Positions 51,536 through 60,439 of a stretch of 64,000 bases of DNA are shown here, in pieces. The position numbers and the translations under genes are program-made. Every line of letters begins with the position of its first letter. Position 1 is the first letter of the stretch. The stretch lies in assembly GCF_016586165.1 (NCBI RefSeq), contig NZ_BCPR01000007.1, positions 32,562-96,561 of the forward strand. The letters run 5' to 3'. This DNA is from Dyella sp. EPa41 (GTDB lineage Bacteria; Pseudomonadota; Gammaproteobacteria; Xanthomonadales; Rhodanobacteraceae). The notes beneath the pieces are model-generated. The model searched no databases, was not told the origin of the DNA, and worked only from the letters and a program-made list of their open reading frames with translations.

Positions 51536-52012
51536 ATGCCGAACCTGGACCGTACTGACCTGCGTATTCTTGCGGTGCTTCAGAGCGATGGTCGCATCAC
51601 CAATGCCGAACTGGCCGAGAAGGTCAGCCTGTCGCCCTCGGCCTGCCTCAGGCGCGTGCAGCGGCTGGAGTCGGAGGGCATCCTCACCGGCTACAGCGCC
51701 CAGGTGGACCCGCAGGCCGTGGGCCTGGGCCTGCAGGCCTTCGTGCGCGTCCAGCTCACCAAGCATGAAAGCGCAGCGGTGGAGCGCTTCGTGGAGCTGG
51801 TCAACGGCTGGGACGAAGTGGTGGCCTGCTATGCGCTCACCGGCGACATGGACTACCTGCTGCACGTCTTCGTGGCGGACCTGCAGGATTTTTCGAGATT
51901 CCTGCTTGACCGGCTGTTGAACGCGGCAGGCGTGGCTGACGTCAATTCCAGCTTTGTCCTGCGTACAGTGAAGCGATCGGCTGCTTTACCGCTGAATCCT
52001 GTGGAACGCTGA
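51536..52012 (+). CDS. Lrp/AsnC-family transcriptional regulator
   Basis: A 158-residue Lrp-type regulator. The N-terminal HTH reads LDRTDLRILAVLQSDGRITN and LSPSACLRRVQRLESEGIL. The C-terminal RAM ligand-binding domain includes GWDEVVACYALTGDMDYLLHV. It is transcribed divergently from phhA with an inverted repeat between them, so it probably controls phhA and itself in response to phenylalanine or tyrosine. This is consistent with the family but not shown. Confidence 0.92.
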   Translation: MPNLDRTDLRILAVLQSDGRITNAELAEKVSLSPSACLRRVQRLESEGILTGYSAQVDPQAVGLGLQAFVRVQLTKHESAAVERFVELVNGWDEVVACYALTGDMDYLLHVFVADLQDFSRFLLDRLLNAAGVADVNSSFVLRTVKRSAALPLNPVER

Positions 52013-52066
52013 GGCACGGAAGTGGGGCACAGGATCGCCCCGACTAACGCTAAACTAACTGGACTG

Positions 52067-52885
52067 ATGAGTACCCACACCGTTTCCGCTCCGGCCCGCC
52101 GAGACCCCATGCGACCCCTGCGTTACGCCTGGCGCGTACCGCTCCTGCTGCTGCACGTGGTGCTGGGCATCCTGCTGTGCGGATGCGTCCTTACCTGGAA
52201 TCGCGACGCGGTGATGCGGAACGGCCGCGAGCCGTTCCCGCATCGCATGATCCGCTGGTGGTCCACCGCGCTGCTGCGCATCTTCGGCCTGCGCTCCGTG
52301 CGCGTGGGCACGCCGCTGGCGGACCCGGCGCTGTTCGTGGCCAACCACACCTCGTGGATCGACATCGAGTTGCTGCACAGCCAGCGCGCGGCCTGTTTCG
52401 TGGCCAAGGCGGAGATCGCCAGCTGGCCGCTGGTGGGCTGGCTGGCGTCGGCCGGCGGCACGATCTTCCATCGTCGCGGCAGCAACCATTCGCTGGCGGC
52501 GGTGATGCAGGTGATGGTGGAGCGCTTGCGCGGCGGACGCTCGGTGGCGGTGTTCCCCGAGGGCGGTACCGGCCACAACGGCGTGCTGCGCGTGTTCCAT
52601 GCGCGCATCTTCCAGGCCGCGCTGGACGCCGGGGTGCCGGTGCAGCCGGTCGCGCTGCGCTTTGCGCGCGACGGGCGCCGCGTGGTCGACGCGGGCTTCC
52701 GCGAGCACGAGAACTTCATGCAGAACTTCCTGCGCCTGCTCGGTGAAGCGCCGCTGGACGCGGAGGTGCATTTCCTCGAGCCCGTGCCGGCCACGCCGGA
52801 CGCGCGCCGCCGCATGGCGGAGCTGTCGCGCGAACGCATTGCCCTGGCGCTGGAAGACCAGCCGACCAACGACACCCGCGCATGA
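52067..52885 (+). CDS. PlsC-like lysophospholipid acyltransferase
   Basis: A 272-residue 1-acylglycerol-3-phosphate-type acyltransferase. One N-terminal membrane helix (about 24-42) precedes the acyltransferase motifs NHTSWID (His94, Asp99) and VFPEGGTGHNGV, with IFHRRGS between them. It moves acyl chains to lysophospholipids or related acceptors; specificity is unknown. The ATG at 52067 fits the membrane topology. It overlaps the following hydrolase gene by four bases (ATGA), so the two are translationally coupled. Confidence 0.9.
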   Translation: MSTHTVSAPARRDPMRPLRYAWRVPLLLLHVVLGILLCGCVLTWNRDAVMRNGREPFPHRMIRWWSTALLRIFGLRSVRVGTPLADPALFVANHTSWIDIELLHSQRAACFVAKAEIASWPLVGWLASAGGTIFHRRGSNHSLAAVMQVMVERLRGGRSVAVFPEGGTGHNGVLRVFHARIFQAALDAGVPVQPVALRFARDGRRVVDAGFREHENFMQNFLRLLGEAPLDAEVHFLEPVPATPDARRRMAELSRERIALALEDQPTNDTRA

Positions 52886-53883
52886 CTCTGCCGAAGGGAA
52901 AGGATTTCCTGCCGCCATGGCCGCTGCGCAGCGGCCACATCCAGACCATGTTGTCCTCCAGCGGCGTGCGGCGCGTGCTGTTGCCCAAGGCGGCGCAGAC
53001 GGTGATGGATGGCGCCGAGCCGGTGATGGTGGACGGCGGCGACGGCGTGCGCCTCACTGGCGCCTACACGGCGCAGAAGGCCAAGCCGCAGTCGCGCGGC
53101 CTGGCCGTGCTGTTCCACGGCTGGGAGGGCAGCGTCGATTCGACCTATGTGCTGCAGACCGGCAGCCGCCTGCTTGCCGACGGCTGGGACATCTTCCGCC
53201 TCAATTTCCGCGACCACGGCGACAGCCATCACCTCAACGAAGCGCTGTTCCACTCGTGCCGCATCGATGAAGTAGTGCATGCGCTGTGCGATATCGCGCA
53301 GCGCTATCCGAGCCGGCCGATGGCGCTGGCGGGTTTCTCGCTGGGCGGCAACTTCGCCTTGCGCGCCGCCCTGCGGGCACCGGCGGCAGGCTTGTCGTTG
53401 AGCTATGCGCTGGCGGTGTGCCCGATCATCGACCCCAGCGAGGGCCTGTTTTCGCTGGAGGCTACCGCGCCCTGGTTCTACCAGGCGTACTTCATGCACA
53501 AGTGGCGCCGTTCGCTGCAGGCCAAGCAGGCCGCGTTTCCGCAGCAGCAATACTTCGAGTTGTCCGAGCTCAGGCAGAACCTGCGCGGCCTTACCGCGTC
53601 GCTGGTGGCGCGCCATACGGATTTCGTTTCGCTGGAAGCCTATCTGGACGGCTATTCGGTGGCCGGTCGCGCGCTCGCCGACCTGCATGTGCCGGCGACG
53701 ATCCTCACCGCGCGTGACGACCCCGTGATTCCGGTTGACGCCTTCGACAAGCTGGACCTGCCGGCCAATGTGGAGCTGGATATCTCCACCTATGGCGGCC
53801 ATTGCGGCTTCATTCGCGGCTGGGACATGACCAGCTTCACGGACGAGTACATCGCCGCGCGATTCAACGCGGTCGCATCGTAG
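52882..53883 (+). CDS. YheT-like alpha/beta hydrolase
   Basis: A 333-residue alpha/beta-fold hydrolase of the YheT/COG0429 group. It shows FHGWEGSVDSTY, the nucleophile elbow GFSLGGNFALRAAL (about 152-165), an acid in LTARDDPVIP, and the His of TYGGHCGF. Its substrate is unknown; esterase or lipase activity is likely. It is coupled to the upstream acyltransferase gene by ATGA overlap, which suggests joint lipid processing. Confidence 0.9.
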   Translation: MTLPKGKDFLPPWPLRSGHIQTMLSSSGVRRVLLPKAAQTVMDGAEPVMVDGGDGVRLTGAYTAQKAKPQSRGLAVLFHGWEGSVDSTYVLQTGSRLLADGWDIFRLNFRDHGDSHHLNEALFHSCRIDEVVHALCDIAQRYPSRPMALAGFSLGGNFALRAALRAPAAGLSLSYALAVCPIIDPSEGLFSLEATAPWFYQAYFMHKWRRSLQAKQAAFPQQQYFELSELRQNLRGLTASLVARHTDFVSLEAYLDGYSVAGRALADLHVPATILTARDDPVIPVDAFDKLDLPANVELDISTYGGHCGFIRGWDMTSFTDEYIAARFNAVAS

Positions 53884-54009
53884 TATGGCCCCGCCGGCGG
53901 TGGCCTTTGGCAGGCCGCCGTGGTCGTGCCGTTGCGCGCGGCCTCGCGATGGCGCTGCATCCGCGCAGCGCCCGCCGCGCGAGCGACTATGCCATGAGGG
54001 AGAATGGAG

Positions 54010-54414
54010 ATGGCCATGCATGCCAAGGGCACCTTCGAGGTGAAGATCACGCCGCAATCCTTTGCGGAGGGCGTGGGCGATCCCAGCGTCGGCCGCATGG
54101 CGATCGAGAAGCAGTTCAAGGGCGACCTGGAGGGCGTCGGTCGCGGACAGATGCTTGCCGTGGGCACGGCCGTCGACGGTTCCGCCGGCTACGTGGCGAT
54201 GGAGCGTGTCCAGGCCGTGCTGCATGGCCGCGAGGGCAGCTTTGCGCTGCAACACAGCGGCGTCATGAACCGCGGCGCGCCGCAGCTGTCGATCACCATC
54301 GTGCCCGATTCGGGTACCGACGGACTGAGCGGCATCGCCGGCGTACTGACCATCCGCATCGCCGATGGCGTGCATCACTACGAGCTGGCGTACTCGCTGC
54401 CTGACGTCGCGTAG
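54010..54414 (+). CDS. DUF3224 family protein
   Basis: A 134-residue protein with the DUF3224 (allene oxide cyclase-like barrel) pattern: HAKGTFEVKITPQ, ERVQAVLHGREGSFALQHSG and YELAYSLP. Function in bacteria is not established. Three ATGs lie within twelve bases; this one has GAGGGAG about nine bases upstream. No operon partner is evident. Confidence 0.78.
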   Translation: MAMHAKGTFEVKITPQSFAEGVGDPSVGRMAIEKQFKGDLEGVGRGQMLAVGTAVDGSAGYVAMERVQAVLHGREGSFALQHSGVMNRGAPQLSITIVPDSGTDGLSGIAGVLTIRIADGVHHYELAYSLPDVA

Positions 54415-54555
54415 CCAAGTGGTTGCGTGGCGGTCGTTTTCCGCGCTCCGTGCGATCGGCAGCAGGCATCCGCCAGGCACGGCCATCATTCGGTCGTGGA
54501 AGGCAGGCGGCCGGCGCGCTACGCTTCAGCCTTTCCGTCAGCGGGAAGCTTGCTC

Positions 54556-55647
54556 ATGCGTCGCTGGATGTTCGCACTGCTTGGCCTCCTGGCCGTCCAC
54601 ACGGCCAATGCGGCGCCGCAGCTGGACAAGCTCACGCTGCCCAAGGGTTTCCACGTCGCCATCTACGCGGACGATGTGGCGAACGCGCGCGAGATCGCGC
54701 TGGGCGCGAAGGGTACCGTCTTCGTCGGCTCCAACGATGCCGGCAAGGTCTATGCGCTGACCGACAGCACCGGCAGCGGCCATGCCGACAAGGTGCGCGT
54801 GGTGGCCAGCGGCCTCCAGTTGCCGGTGGGCGTCGCGTTTCGCAATGGCGATCTCTACATTTCCGCGGTCAGCAAGATCCTCGTGCTGCGCGACATCGAG
54901 AACCACCTGGATGATCCGCCGAAGCCGCAAGTGGTGTACGACAAGTTTCCGACCGAAACGCACCACGGCTGGAAGTTCATCGCGTTTGGCCCCGACGGCA
55001 AGCTCTACGTGCCGGTCGGCGCGCCGTGCAACATCTGCGACAAGGGCAAGGACTACGCCAAGATCACCCGCATGAATGCCGATGGCAGCGGCCTGGAAGA
55101 TGTCGCCTACGGCGTCCGCAACACGGTCGGCTTCGATTGGCAGCCCGGCACCAGGCAGATGTGGTTCACCGACAACGGGCGCGACCTGCTGGGCGACGAG
55201 GTGCCCAGCGACGAGCTCAACCGCCTGTCGCGCACCGGCGAGCACTTCGGTTATCCGTATTGCCACCAGGGCGACATCCTCGATCCCGAGTTCGGCAAGG
55301 GCAAGAACTGCAAGGACTATGCGCCGCCGGTGCTGAAGCTGGGCGCGCACGTCGCGTCGCTGGGGCTGCGCTTTTACGAAGGCAAGCAGTTTCCGGCCGG
55401 CTACAAGGGCGCGATCATCATTGCCGAGCACGGTTCGTGGAATCGCACCAGGAAATCCGGCTATCGCGTGATGACGGTGCGCCTCCATGGCGACAAGGTC
55501 GTTGCCTACGAACCGCTGATCGAAGGCTTCGAGCAGAACGAGACGGCCTGGGGCCGGCCCGCCGACGTGCAGCCGCTGCCCGATGGCAGCGTGTTGGTGA
55601 GCGACGACCTTGCCGGCGCGGTCTATCGCGTGACGTACCAGCCCTGA
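54556..55647 (+). CDS. exported PQQ-type sugar dehydrogenase-like beta-propeller
   Basis: A 363-residue exported protein of the glucose/sorbosone dehydrogenase family (COG2133). The signal peptide is MFALLGLLAVHTANA. Propeller blades include GAKGTVFVGSNDAGKVYAL, GPDGKLYVPVGAPCNICD and TGEHFGYPYCHQGD. GSWNRTRKSGYRV and GRPADVQPLPDGSVLVSDD mark the C-terminal half. Members use PQQ to oxidise sugars in the periplasm, but many are uncharacterised. Four cysteines could form two disulfides. No pqq genes are in the window. Confidence 0.85.
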   Translation: MRRWMFALLGLLAVHTANAAPQLDKLTLPKGFHVAIYADDVANAREIALGAKGTVFVGSNDAGKVYALTDSTGSGHADKVRVVASGLQLPVGVAFRNGDLYISAVSKILVLRDIENHLDDPPKPQVVYDKFPTETHHGWKFIAFGPDGKLYVPVGAPCNICDKGKDYAKITRMNADGSGLEDVAYGVRNTVGFDWQPGTRQMWFTDNGRDLLGDEVPSDELNRLSRTGEHFGYPYCHQGDILDPEFGKGKNCKDYAPPVLKLGAHVASLGLRFYEGKQFPAGYKGAIIIAEHGSWNRTRKSGYRVMTVRLHGDKVVAYEPLIEGFEQNETAWGRPADVQPLPDGSVLVSDDLAGAVYRVTYQP

Positions 55648-55708
55648 CGCAGGGTCGCGTCCGCTACGATCGGCAGGACACCTTTCGAGACTTCGCAGGA
55701 GAACCACC

Positions 55709-56329
55709 GTGCAATTGCGCAGCGACAACTTCCGCCATGGGCAACCGATCCCGCCAGCCAACGCGTTCTGCAAGATCGGGCAGCCGGTGGCGCTCTCGGA
55801 CAACCTGAGCCCGAACCTGGCGTGGAAAGACGCACCGCTGGCGACGCGCTCGTTCGTGCTGATGTGCATCGACTTCGACGTGCCGAGCAAGCCCGACGAC
55901 GTCAACCAGGAAGGCCGCACCGTGCCGGTGGACCTGCCGCGCGTGGAATTCGTGCACTGGCTGATGGCCAACATCCCTGTCGAATGCGGCGAACTGGCGG
56001 AGGGCGCCTGCAGCGACGGCATCGTGGCGCATGGCAAGCGCGCGCCGTACGGTCCGCCGGGCAGCGTGCAAGGCCTCAACGATTACACCGGCTGGTTCGC
56101 CGGCGATGCGGACATGAAGGGCGAATACCTGGGCTACGACGGCCCGTGCCCGCCGTGGAACGACTCGCTGGTGCACCACTACCACTTCCGCCTGTACGCG
56201 CTGGACGTGGAACACCTGAAGCTCGCCGATGGCTTCACCATCGCCGAGCTGAGGTCCGCGATGGACGGCCATGTGCTGGCGGAAGCGGAATTGATGGGCA
56301 CGTATACGCTCAATCCCGCGCTCGCCTGA
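55709..56329 (+). CDS. YbhB/YbcL-family PEBP-like protein
   Basis: A 206-residue phosphatidylethanolamine-binding-protein-fold (Raf kinase inhibitor-like) protein. Hallmarks are NLSPNLAWKDAP, the D-x-D-x-P region CIDFDVPSKP, VHWLMANIP, and GPCPPWNDSLVHHYHFRLYA. Bacterial members are cytoplasmic or periplasmic ligand binders of unclear role. The frame begins with GTG after GCAGGAGAA. There is no signal peptide. Confidence 0.88.
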   Translation: MQLRSDNFRHGQPIPPANAFCKIGQPVALSDNLSPNLAWKDAPLATRSFVLMCIDFDVPSKPDDVNQEGRTVPVDLPRVEFVHWLMANIPVECGELAEGACSDGIVAHGKRAPYGPPGSVQGLNDYTGWFAGDADMKGEYLGYDGPCPPWNDSLVHHYHFRLYALDVEHLKLADGFTIAELRSAMDGHVLAEAELMGTYTLNPALA

Positions 56330-56445
56330 ACAGCGTGAACGAAACCCAACATGGCGCGGACGAGCCTGGATTTTCACGCCCGCAAGGCATGCGCTGTGGA
56401 TGAATGACACGGGGCGAAGCACTGCCCCGTCAAGAGGAAAGCCCC

Positions 56446-56601
56446 ATGCTGCATTACGCCTTGGTATTTCTGGTCATCGCCATCATCGCGGCCCTGTTTG
56501 GTTTCACAGGTATCGCCGGCACGGCAGCCGGCATTGCCAAGATCCTGTTCATCATCTTTTTGATCCTCGCCGTGATCGCCTTCTTTCGCCGCGCTAGCTG
56601 A
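56446..56601 (+). CDS. DUF1328 (YtjA-like) small membrane protein
   Basis: A 51-residue protein starting [20 protein letters not shown] with two membrane helices and the [20 protein letters not shown] segment diagnostic of the DUF1328/YtjA family. These tiny proteins are often induced by stress. AGAGGAAAG lies before the ATG; in-frame codons upstream are not conserved. It opens a run of small membrane-stress genes, and hairpins stand on both sides (56410-56429 and 56611-56636). Confidence 0.9.
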   Translation: MLHYALVFLVIAIIAALFGFTGIAGTAAGIAKILFIIFLILAVIAFFRRAS

Positions 56602-56610
56602 TCCAGGGAC

Positions 56611-56636
56611 GTATCGGGGCTCGCGGGCCCCGATAC
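56611..56636 (+). other. perfect hairpin after the DUF1328 gene
   Basis: GTATCGGGGC-tcgcgg-GCCCCGATAC, a 10-bp stem nine bases past the stop, without a T tract. It may act as a processing or attenuating element before the YqjD-like gene. Confidence 0.65.
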
Positions 56637-56683
56637 GCACAGGCCAGTGCGGCTCTATCGCATAACGCTCACCGGAGAATGTC

Positions 56684-57055
56684 ATGAACAAGCAGGTCCA
56701 GGCGCCAGGAGACGTCGGCAATACGGCCGCCGAGCGTATTGAAGATCGCGCCGAACGCATCAAGCAGGCCACCTCCAGCGCGGTGACGAACACCAAGGAA
56801 GCCGTCGAGCGCGCTGCCGACCATGTCGAGGAAAGCCTGCATCGCGCCACCGACAAGGCCGCCGACGCCGCCACGCGTGCCACCGAGAAGGCCGACGAAT
56901 ATCGCCAGCGTGGACGCGAAGCCTACGACGATGCCGTCGATCGCGCCGACGAATGGCTGGATCGCGCACGCGAGTACGTTCGCGAGAAGCCCGTGCAGTC
57001 CGTGGCGATCGCGCTTGGCGCAGGCTGGCTGCTTGGTCGCATACTTCGTCGCTGA
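56684..57055 (+). CDS. YqjD/ElaB-like (DUF883) membrane-anchored protein
   Basis: A 123-residue protein with a long charged helix rich in Ala, Glu, Asp and Arg (about 10-98). It ends in a C-terminal membrane anchor (PVQSVAIALGAGWLLGRILRR). This is the DUF883 layout of E. coli YqjD and ElaB, which bind ribosomes and tether them to the membrane in stationary phase. CCGGAGAA precedes the ATG. The downstream YqjE-like gene supports the assignment. Confidence 0.87.
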   Translation: MNKQVQAPGDVGNTAAERIEDRAERIKQATSSAVTNTKEAVERAADHVEESLHRATDKAADAATRATEKADEYRQRGREAYDDAVDRADEWLDRAREYVREKPVQSVAIALGAGWLLGRILRR

Positions 57056-57072
57056 CGCGACGAGGGCAACGG

Positions 57073-57540
57073 ATGGATCAGACCGACAGCGGCAGCAACG
57101 CGGGGGCACCCGATGAAATACCGGCTCCAGCCCCACCGCCCGGTCTGCTCGACGATCTGGGGCGGTTCGGCCGTGCCCTCCACCGGTTGTTCGGCGCCCA
57201 GCTGCGACTGCTGGCGGCGGAGCTCGGCCTGGCACGCAGCGCCGTGCATTGGCTGCTCGCCGCCGCGCTGGTCGCCATGGTGGCGGCGGTAGGGCTGGGC
57301 CTGACCCTGCTGGGGCTGGCGGGGTGGCTGCTGGCGCAGTGGTTCGGCTCGTGGACCTGGGCACTCGCGGTGCTGGCGCTGCTGGAGCTGGGTGTCCTGT
57401 TCGGCGCCATCGTGCTGTTCCGGCGTTGCATGCACTGGATGACGCTGCCCGCGACGCGTGGCGAATGGAATGCGATGATGCGCGAGGTCCTGCATCGTCC
57501 CGATTCGCAGGGCGATACCCGCCCCGAGGATGCGCCATGA
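57073..57540 (+). CDS. YqjE-like phage holin-family membrane protein
   Basis: A 155-residue protein with an amphipathic region (LGRFGRALHRLFGAQLRLLA) and two strong membrane helices (HWLLAAALVAMVAAVGLGLT and WALAVLALLELGVLFGAIVL). This matches the YqjE/DUF1469 putative-holin family, which is chromosomal and not phage-derived. The chosen ATG (MDQTDSG) is 17 bases after the YqjD-like stop and overlaps the next gene by ATGA. Confidence 0.85.
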   Translation: MDQTDSGSNAGAPDEIPAPAPPPGLLDDLGRFGRALHRLFGAQLRLLAAELGLARSAVHWLLAAALVAMVAAVGLGLTLLGLAGWLLAQWFGSWTWALAVLALLELGVLFGAIVLFRRCMHWMTLPATRGEWNAMMREVLHRPDSQGDTRPEDAP

Positions 57541-57827
57541 GCCTCTTCAAGCAACTGCAGGCCGTACGTAGCGCGCAGGCGCGCGCGCAGGACGCCCGCC
57601 ACGAACTGGCGGTGCCGACCCATGCCCTGCTGTCACGCGGCCAGCGCTATCCGCTGACCACGGTGGGCGCTGCCGCGGGCGCGGGCTTCGTGCTGGGCCA
57701 GCTCAACGTGCATCCGCTGCGCGTGCCGGGCCTGGGCGCATTGCTCAGCGGCACGGCCGCCGAGCTGGTCGGGCAGGGCGCGCGATTGCTGGCCGAATTC
57801 GCGCAGGACAGTTTCGATCCTTCATGA
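57537..57827 (+). CDS. YqjK-position small protein
   Basis: A 96-residue protein with a basic N-terminus (MSLFKQLQAVRSAQARAQDA) and a hydrophobic centre (TTVGAAAGAGFVLGQL). It has no clear domain of its own but occupies the third position of a YqjD-YqjE-YqjK-like set. Start and stop both overlap neighbours by four bases, so translation is coupled on both sides. Family membership is inferred from context. Confidence 0.7.
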   Translation: MSLFKQLQAVRSAQARAQDARHELAVPTHALLSRGQRYPLTTVGAAAGAGFVLGQLNVHPLRVPGLGALLSGTAAELVGQGARLLAEFAQDSFDPS

Positions 57828-58990
57828 AAGCCGTCGACCCTACCTCAACGCCTCCCCCGGCCGAGGGAGAGGTGCGGACCGTCGCGGTGGAGACCATGGT
57901 GCCCGCGCGCCAGCCGCGCCATGACGTCATGCGCGTGATGCGTACGCAGAGCGCGCGGCGCCACCTCCGCGGCATCCGCATCGTGCTCAACATCTTCGTC
58001 ATGCTGGCGCTGCTCTACACCGTCACGCTGACCAAGCAACTGCTGATACCGCTGGTGCTGGCCTCGTTCATCGGGCTTGCGCTCAACCCCATCGTGGCGC
58101 GCGGCGCGCAGTGGCACATCCCGCGCTGGCTGGGCGCCAGCGTCTTGATGATCGGGCTGATCACCGGCATCGGCGCGGGCGTGGGCATGCTGGCGCAGCC
58201 CGCCATGGGATGGTTCCACGAGGCACCCACCGCCATCCGCAACTTCGTGCCCAAGCTGCGCACCTTCACGCAGCCGTTCGAAGCGGCGAACCGGGCGACG
58301 CAGAGCCTGTCGGGCCAGGTGCGCAGCCAGGTGGTGCAGCAACCGCCGCCGCTGTCCATCAGCGCCTGGGATGTGGTGGCCACCACGCCGAAAGTGCTGG
58401 CGGGCGTGCTGACCGTGGTGCTGCTGGTGTTCTTCTTCCTCGTCTATGGCGACGTGATGCTGCGGCGGCTGGTCGAGGCGTCGCCGAGCTTCGGTTACAA
58501 GCGGCACGCGGTGGCCATCGTGCGCAGCATCCAGTACGAGGTATCGCGCTACATCCTCACGGCGACGCTGATCAACATGGGCCTGGGCGCCATCACCGCC
58601 GGCATGCTGTGGCTGTACCACATGCCCGATCCGCTGCTGTGGGGCACGGTGGCGATGCTGGCCAACTACATTCCCTACGTGGGCGCCATCACCACGACCA
58701 CGGTGCTGGCCATCGTGGGCCTGCTCAACTTCAACGATGCCGGCGCCGCGCTGTTGCCCGCGCTGACCTTCGCCGGTATCACGGCGCTGGAAGGCAACGT
58801 GGTCACGCCGCTGATCCAGGGCCACCGCATGCGGCTGAGCCCGATCGCGATCCTGCTGTGGCTGCTGATCTGGGGCTGGCTGTGGGGCATTCCGGGCGCG
58901 CTGCTGGCCGTGCCGATGCTGACCAGCGCCAAGCTGGTGGCCGAGCGCGTGCGCGGCTGGGCATGGTTCGCGCGGATGGTGCAGCGCTGA
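57824..58990 (+). CDS. AI-2E/PerM-family transporter
   Basis: A 388-residue permease of the AI-2E (PerM, UPF0118) family with about eight helices. Family segments are LLIPLVLASFIGLALNPIVA, LANYIPYVGAITTTTVLAIV, and EGNVVTPLIQGHRMRLSPIA. Members export AI-2, sodium/protons or unknown solutes. The N-terminal 50 residues are a polar extension. It overlaps the preceding small gene (ATGA), so it belongs to the YqjD/YqjE-like unit. Confidence 0.92.
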   Translation: MKAVDPTSTPPPAEGEVRTVAVETMVPARQPRHDVMRVMRTQSARRHLRGIRIVLNIFVMLALLYTVTLTKQLLIPLVLASFIGLALNPIVARGAQWHIPRWLGASVLMIGLITGIGAGVGMLAQPAMGWFHEAPTAIRNFVPKLRTFTQPFEAANRATQSLSGQVRSQVVQQPPPLSISAWDVVATTPKVLAGVLTVVLLVFFFLVYGDVMLRRLVEASPSFGYKRHAVAIVRSIQYEVSRYILTATLINMGLGAITAGMLWLYHMPDPLLWGTVAMLANYIPYVGAITTTTVLAIVGLLNFNDAGAALLPALTFAGITALEGNVVTPLIQGHRMRLSPIAILLWLLIWGWLWGIPGALLAVPMLTSAKLVAERVRGWAWFARMVQR

Positions 58991-59448
58991 TGGCCGCGCT
59001 GGTGGTGCGGGACATTGCCGCCAGCGATTTCGACGCCTGGAAGCCGTTGTGGGATGGCTACAACGCCTTCTACGGGCGCAGCGGCGAGACGGCCCTGCCG
59101 GAAGCGATCACGCGTTGCAGCTGGGCGCGTTTCTTCGATGCCGGGGAACCCGTGCACGCGCTGGTTGCCGAACGTGACGGACAGTTGCTCGGCCTGGCGC
59201 ATTACCTGTTCCATCGCAGCACGACCAGCATCGGCCACAGCTGCTACCTGCAGGACCTGTTCACCGTGGAAGCGGCACGTGGCATGGGCGTGGGGCGCGC
59301 ATTGATCGAGGCGGTGTACGAACGCGCGCGACAGGCAGGCGCGCCACGCGTGTATTGGCAGACGCACGAAACCAATGCCACCGCGATGCGGCTGTACGAC
59401 AAGGTCGCGGACAAGTCGGGCTTTGTGGTGTATCGCAAGCTGCTGTAG
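58990..59448 (+). CDS. GNAT-family N-acetyltransferase
   Basis: A 152-residue GNAT enzyme. The acetyl-CoA-binding motif A is visible as LFTVEAARGMGVGRALIEAV, and YWQTHETNATAMRLYDKVAD marks the C-terminal motif B. The acceptor is unknown. It starts at the last base of the permease stop codon (TGATG) and is co-translated with it. Confidence 0.93.
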   Translation: MAALVVRDIAASDFDAWKPLWDGYNAFYGRSGETALPEAITRCSWARFFDAGEPVHALVAERDGQLLGLAHYLFHRSTTSIGHSCYLQDLFTVEAARGMGVGRALIEAVYERARQAGAPRVYWQTHETNATAMRLYDKVADKSGFVVYRKLL

Positions 59449-59480
59449 CGTGACCGCCTGGCGGACGACAGGACCTTCCG

Positions 59481-60428
59481 ATGCGTGACGTGCCCGTGCC
59501 CACTACTCCCTGGATCACACGATTCGCCACGCTTCCGTTGTTGCTGCTGGGCCTGTCGCTCGCCGTCCCCCATCCGGCCCAGGCCAGCGTTGAAACGCAG
59601 CTCTGCGCCGCGGCACTACCCACCGCCGGTGTCGAAGTGCATCGAACGACGCTCGCCGGTGTTCCCGCGATCGTGCGCGTACCCAAGCGTGTAAGCCGGC
59701 CGCCGATCGTCCTCTGGCATGGTTTCGGACCACCGGCGAGCGAGGCGGCGATGATGGAGGCGCTGCCGCTGGATGACGTGGACGCGGTGAAGGTGTATCT
59801 CGGCTTGCCGTTGTTCGGCGACCGCGCCTTGCCCGGCGGCATGAAAGAGCTGGCGCAGCGACAGGGAAAGGACGTCGGGCTGCAGGTCTTCAAGCCGGTG
59901 GTGGCGGGCGCGGGCGACGAACTTCCGGGCGTGGTCCATGCACTGGAAGAGCAAGGCTGCCTGCGGCCACGGGAAGCGATCGGTCTGGTCGGCTTCTCCG
60001 CCGGCGGTGCAGCGGCGCTCTATGCGATGTCACGGCATGCGGTGGCCGTGAACACGGCCGTGTTCATCAATCCATCCATGGGGCTGACGGCATCGGTGCA
60101 GGCGTTCGAACAGGCCACCGGACACACCTACGCGTGGTCACCGGCTTCACGCGAGCTGGCCAAGCAGACGGACGCCGTCGACCATGTCGACCAGATCGCG
60201 GGAGGCACGCCGCCACCCGCGCTGCTGTTCCTGCGGGGAGCCGACGATCCGGTCATCGACGCGCACGCACTGGACGATCTCGGCGCACGCTTGAGGCCGC
60301 TGTATCGCGCTCATGCGCAGCGATTGCAGTTCACCCGCTTGCCGGGCGTTTCGCATCAATGGGCATCCGATCCACAAGGCCTCGCCAGCGTGCGCCTGGC
60401 CGTGGCGAGGTGGTTCATCGCCCATTGA
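59481..60428 (+). CDS. exported alpha/beta-hydrolase
   Basis: A 315-residue hydrolase with a signal peptide (TLPLLLLGLSLAVPHPAQAS). It has the fold landmarks VLWHGFGPPAS, nucleophile GFSAGGAAALYAMS (about 171-184), acid LRGADDPVID, and the His of VSHQWASDP. It is probably a periplasmic esterase or peptidase of unknown substrate. It converges with the PD40 protein gene, whose stop is 11 bases away. Confidence 0.85.
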   Translation: MRDVPVPTTPWITRFATLPLLLLGLSLAVPHPAQASVETQLCAAALPTAGVEVHRTTLAGVPAIVRVPKRVSRPPIVLWHGFGPPASEAAMMEALPLDDVDAVKVYLGLPLFGDRALPGGMKELAQRQGKDVGLQVFKPVVAGAGDELPGVVHALEEQGCLRPREAIGLVGFSAGGAAALYAMSRHAVAVNTAVFINPSMGLTASVQAFEQATGHTYAWSPASRELAKQTDAVDHVDQIAGGTPPPALLFLRGADDPVIDAHALDDLGARLRPLYRAHAQRLQFTRLPGVSHQWASDPQGLASVRLAVARWFIAH

Positions 60429-60439
60429 CCGTGCGTGGG

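Noticed and set aside
57073..57540. Holin-family match considered as prophage remnant
   Set aside because: It lies in a YqjD/YqjE-type chromosomal operon with no phage genes nearby.
57843..57875. C-rich stretch resembling the composite repeat's first module
   Set aside because: It lies inside the PerM-like coding sequence and matches only about 20 bases loosely; likely coincidence.
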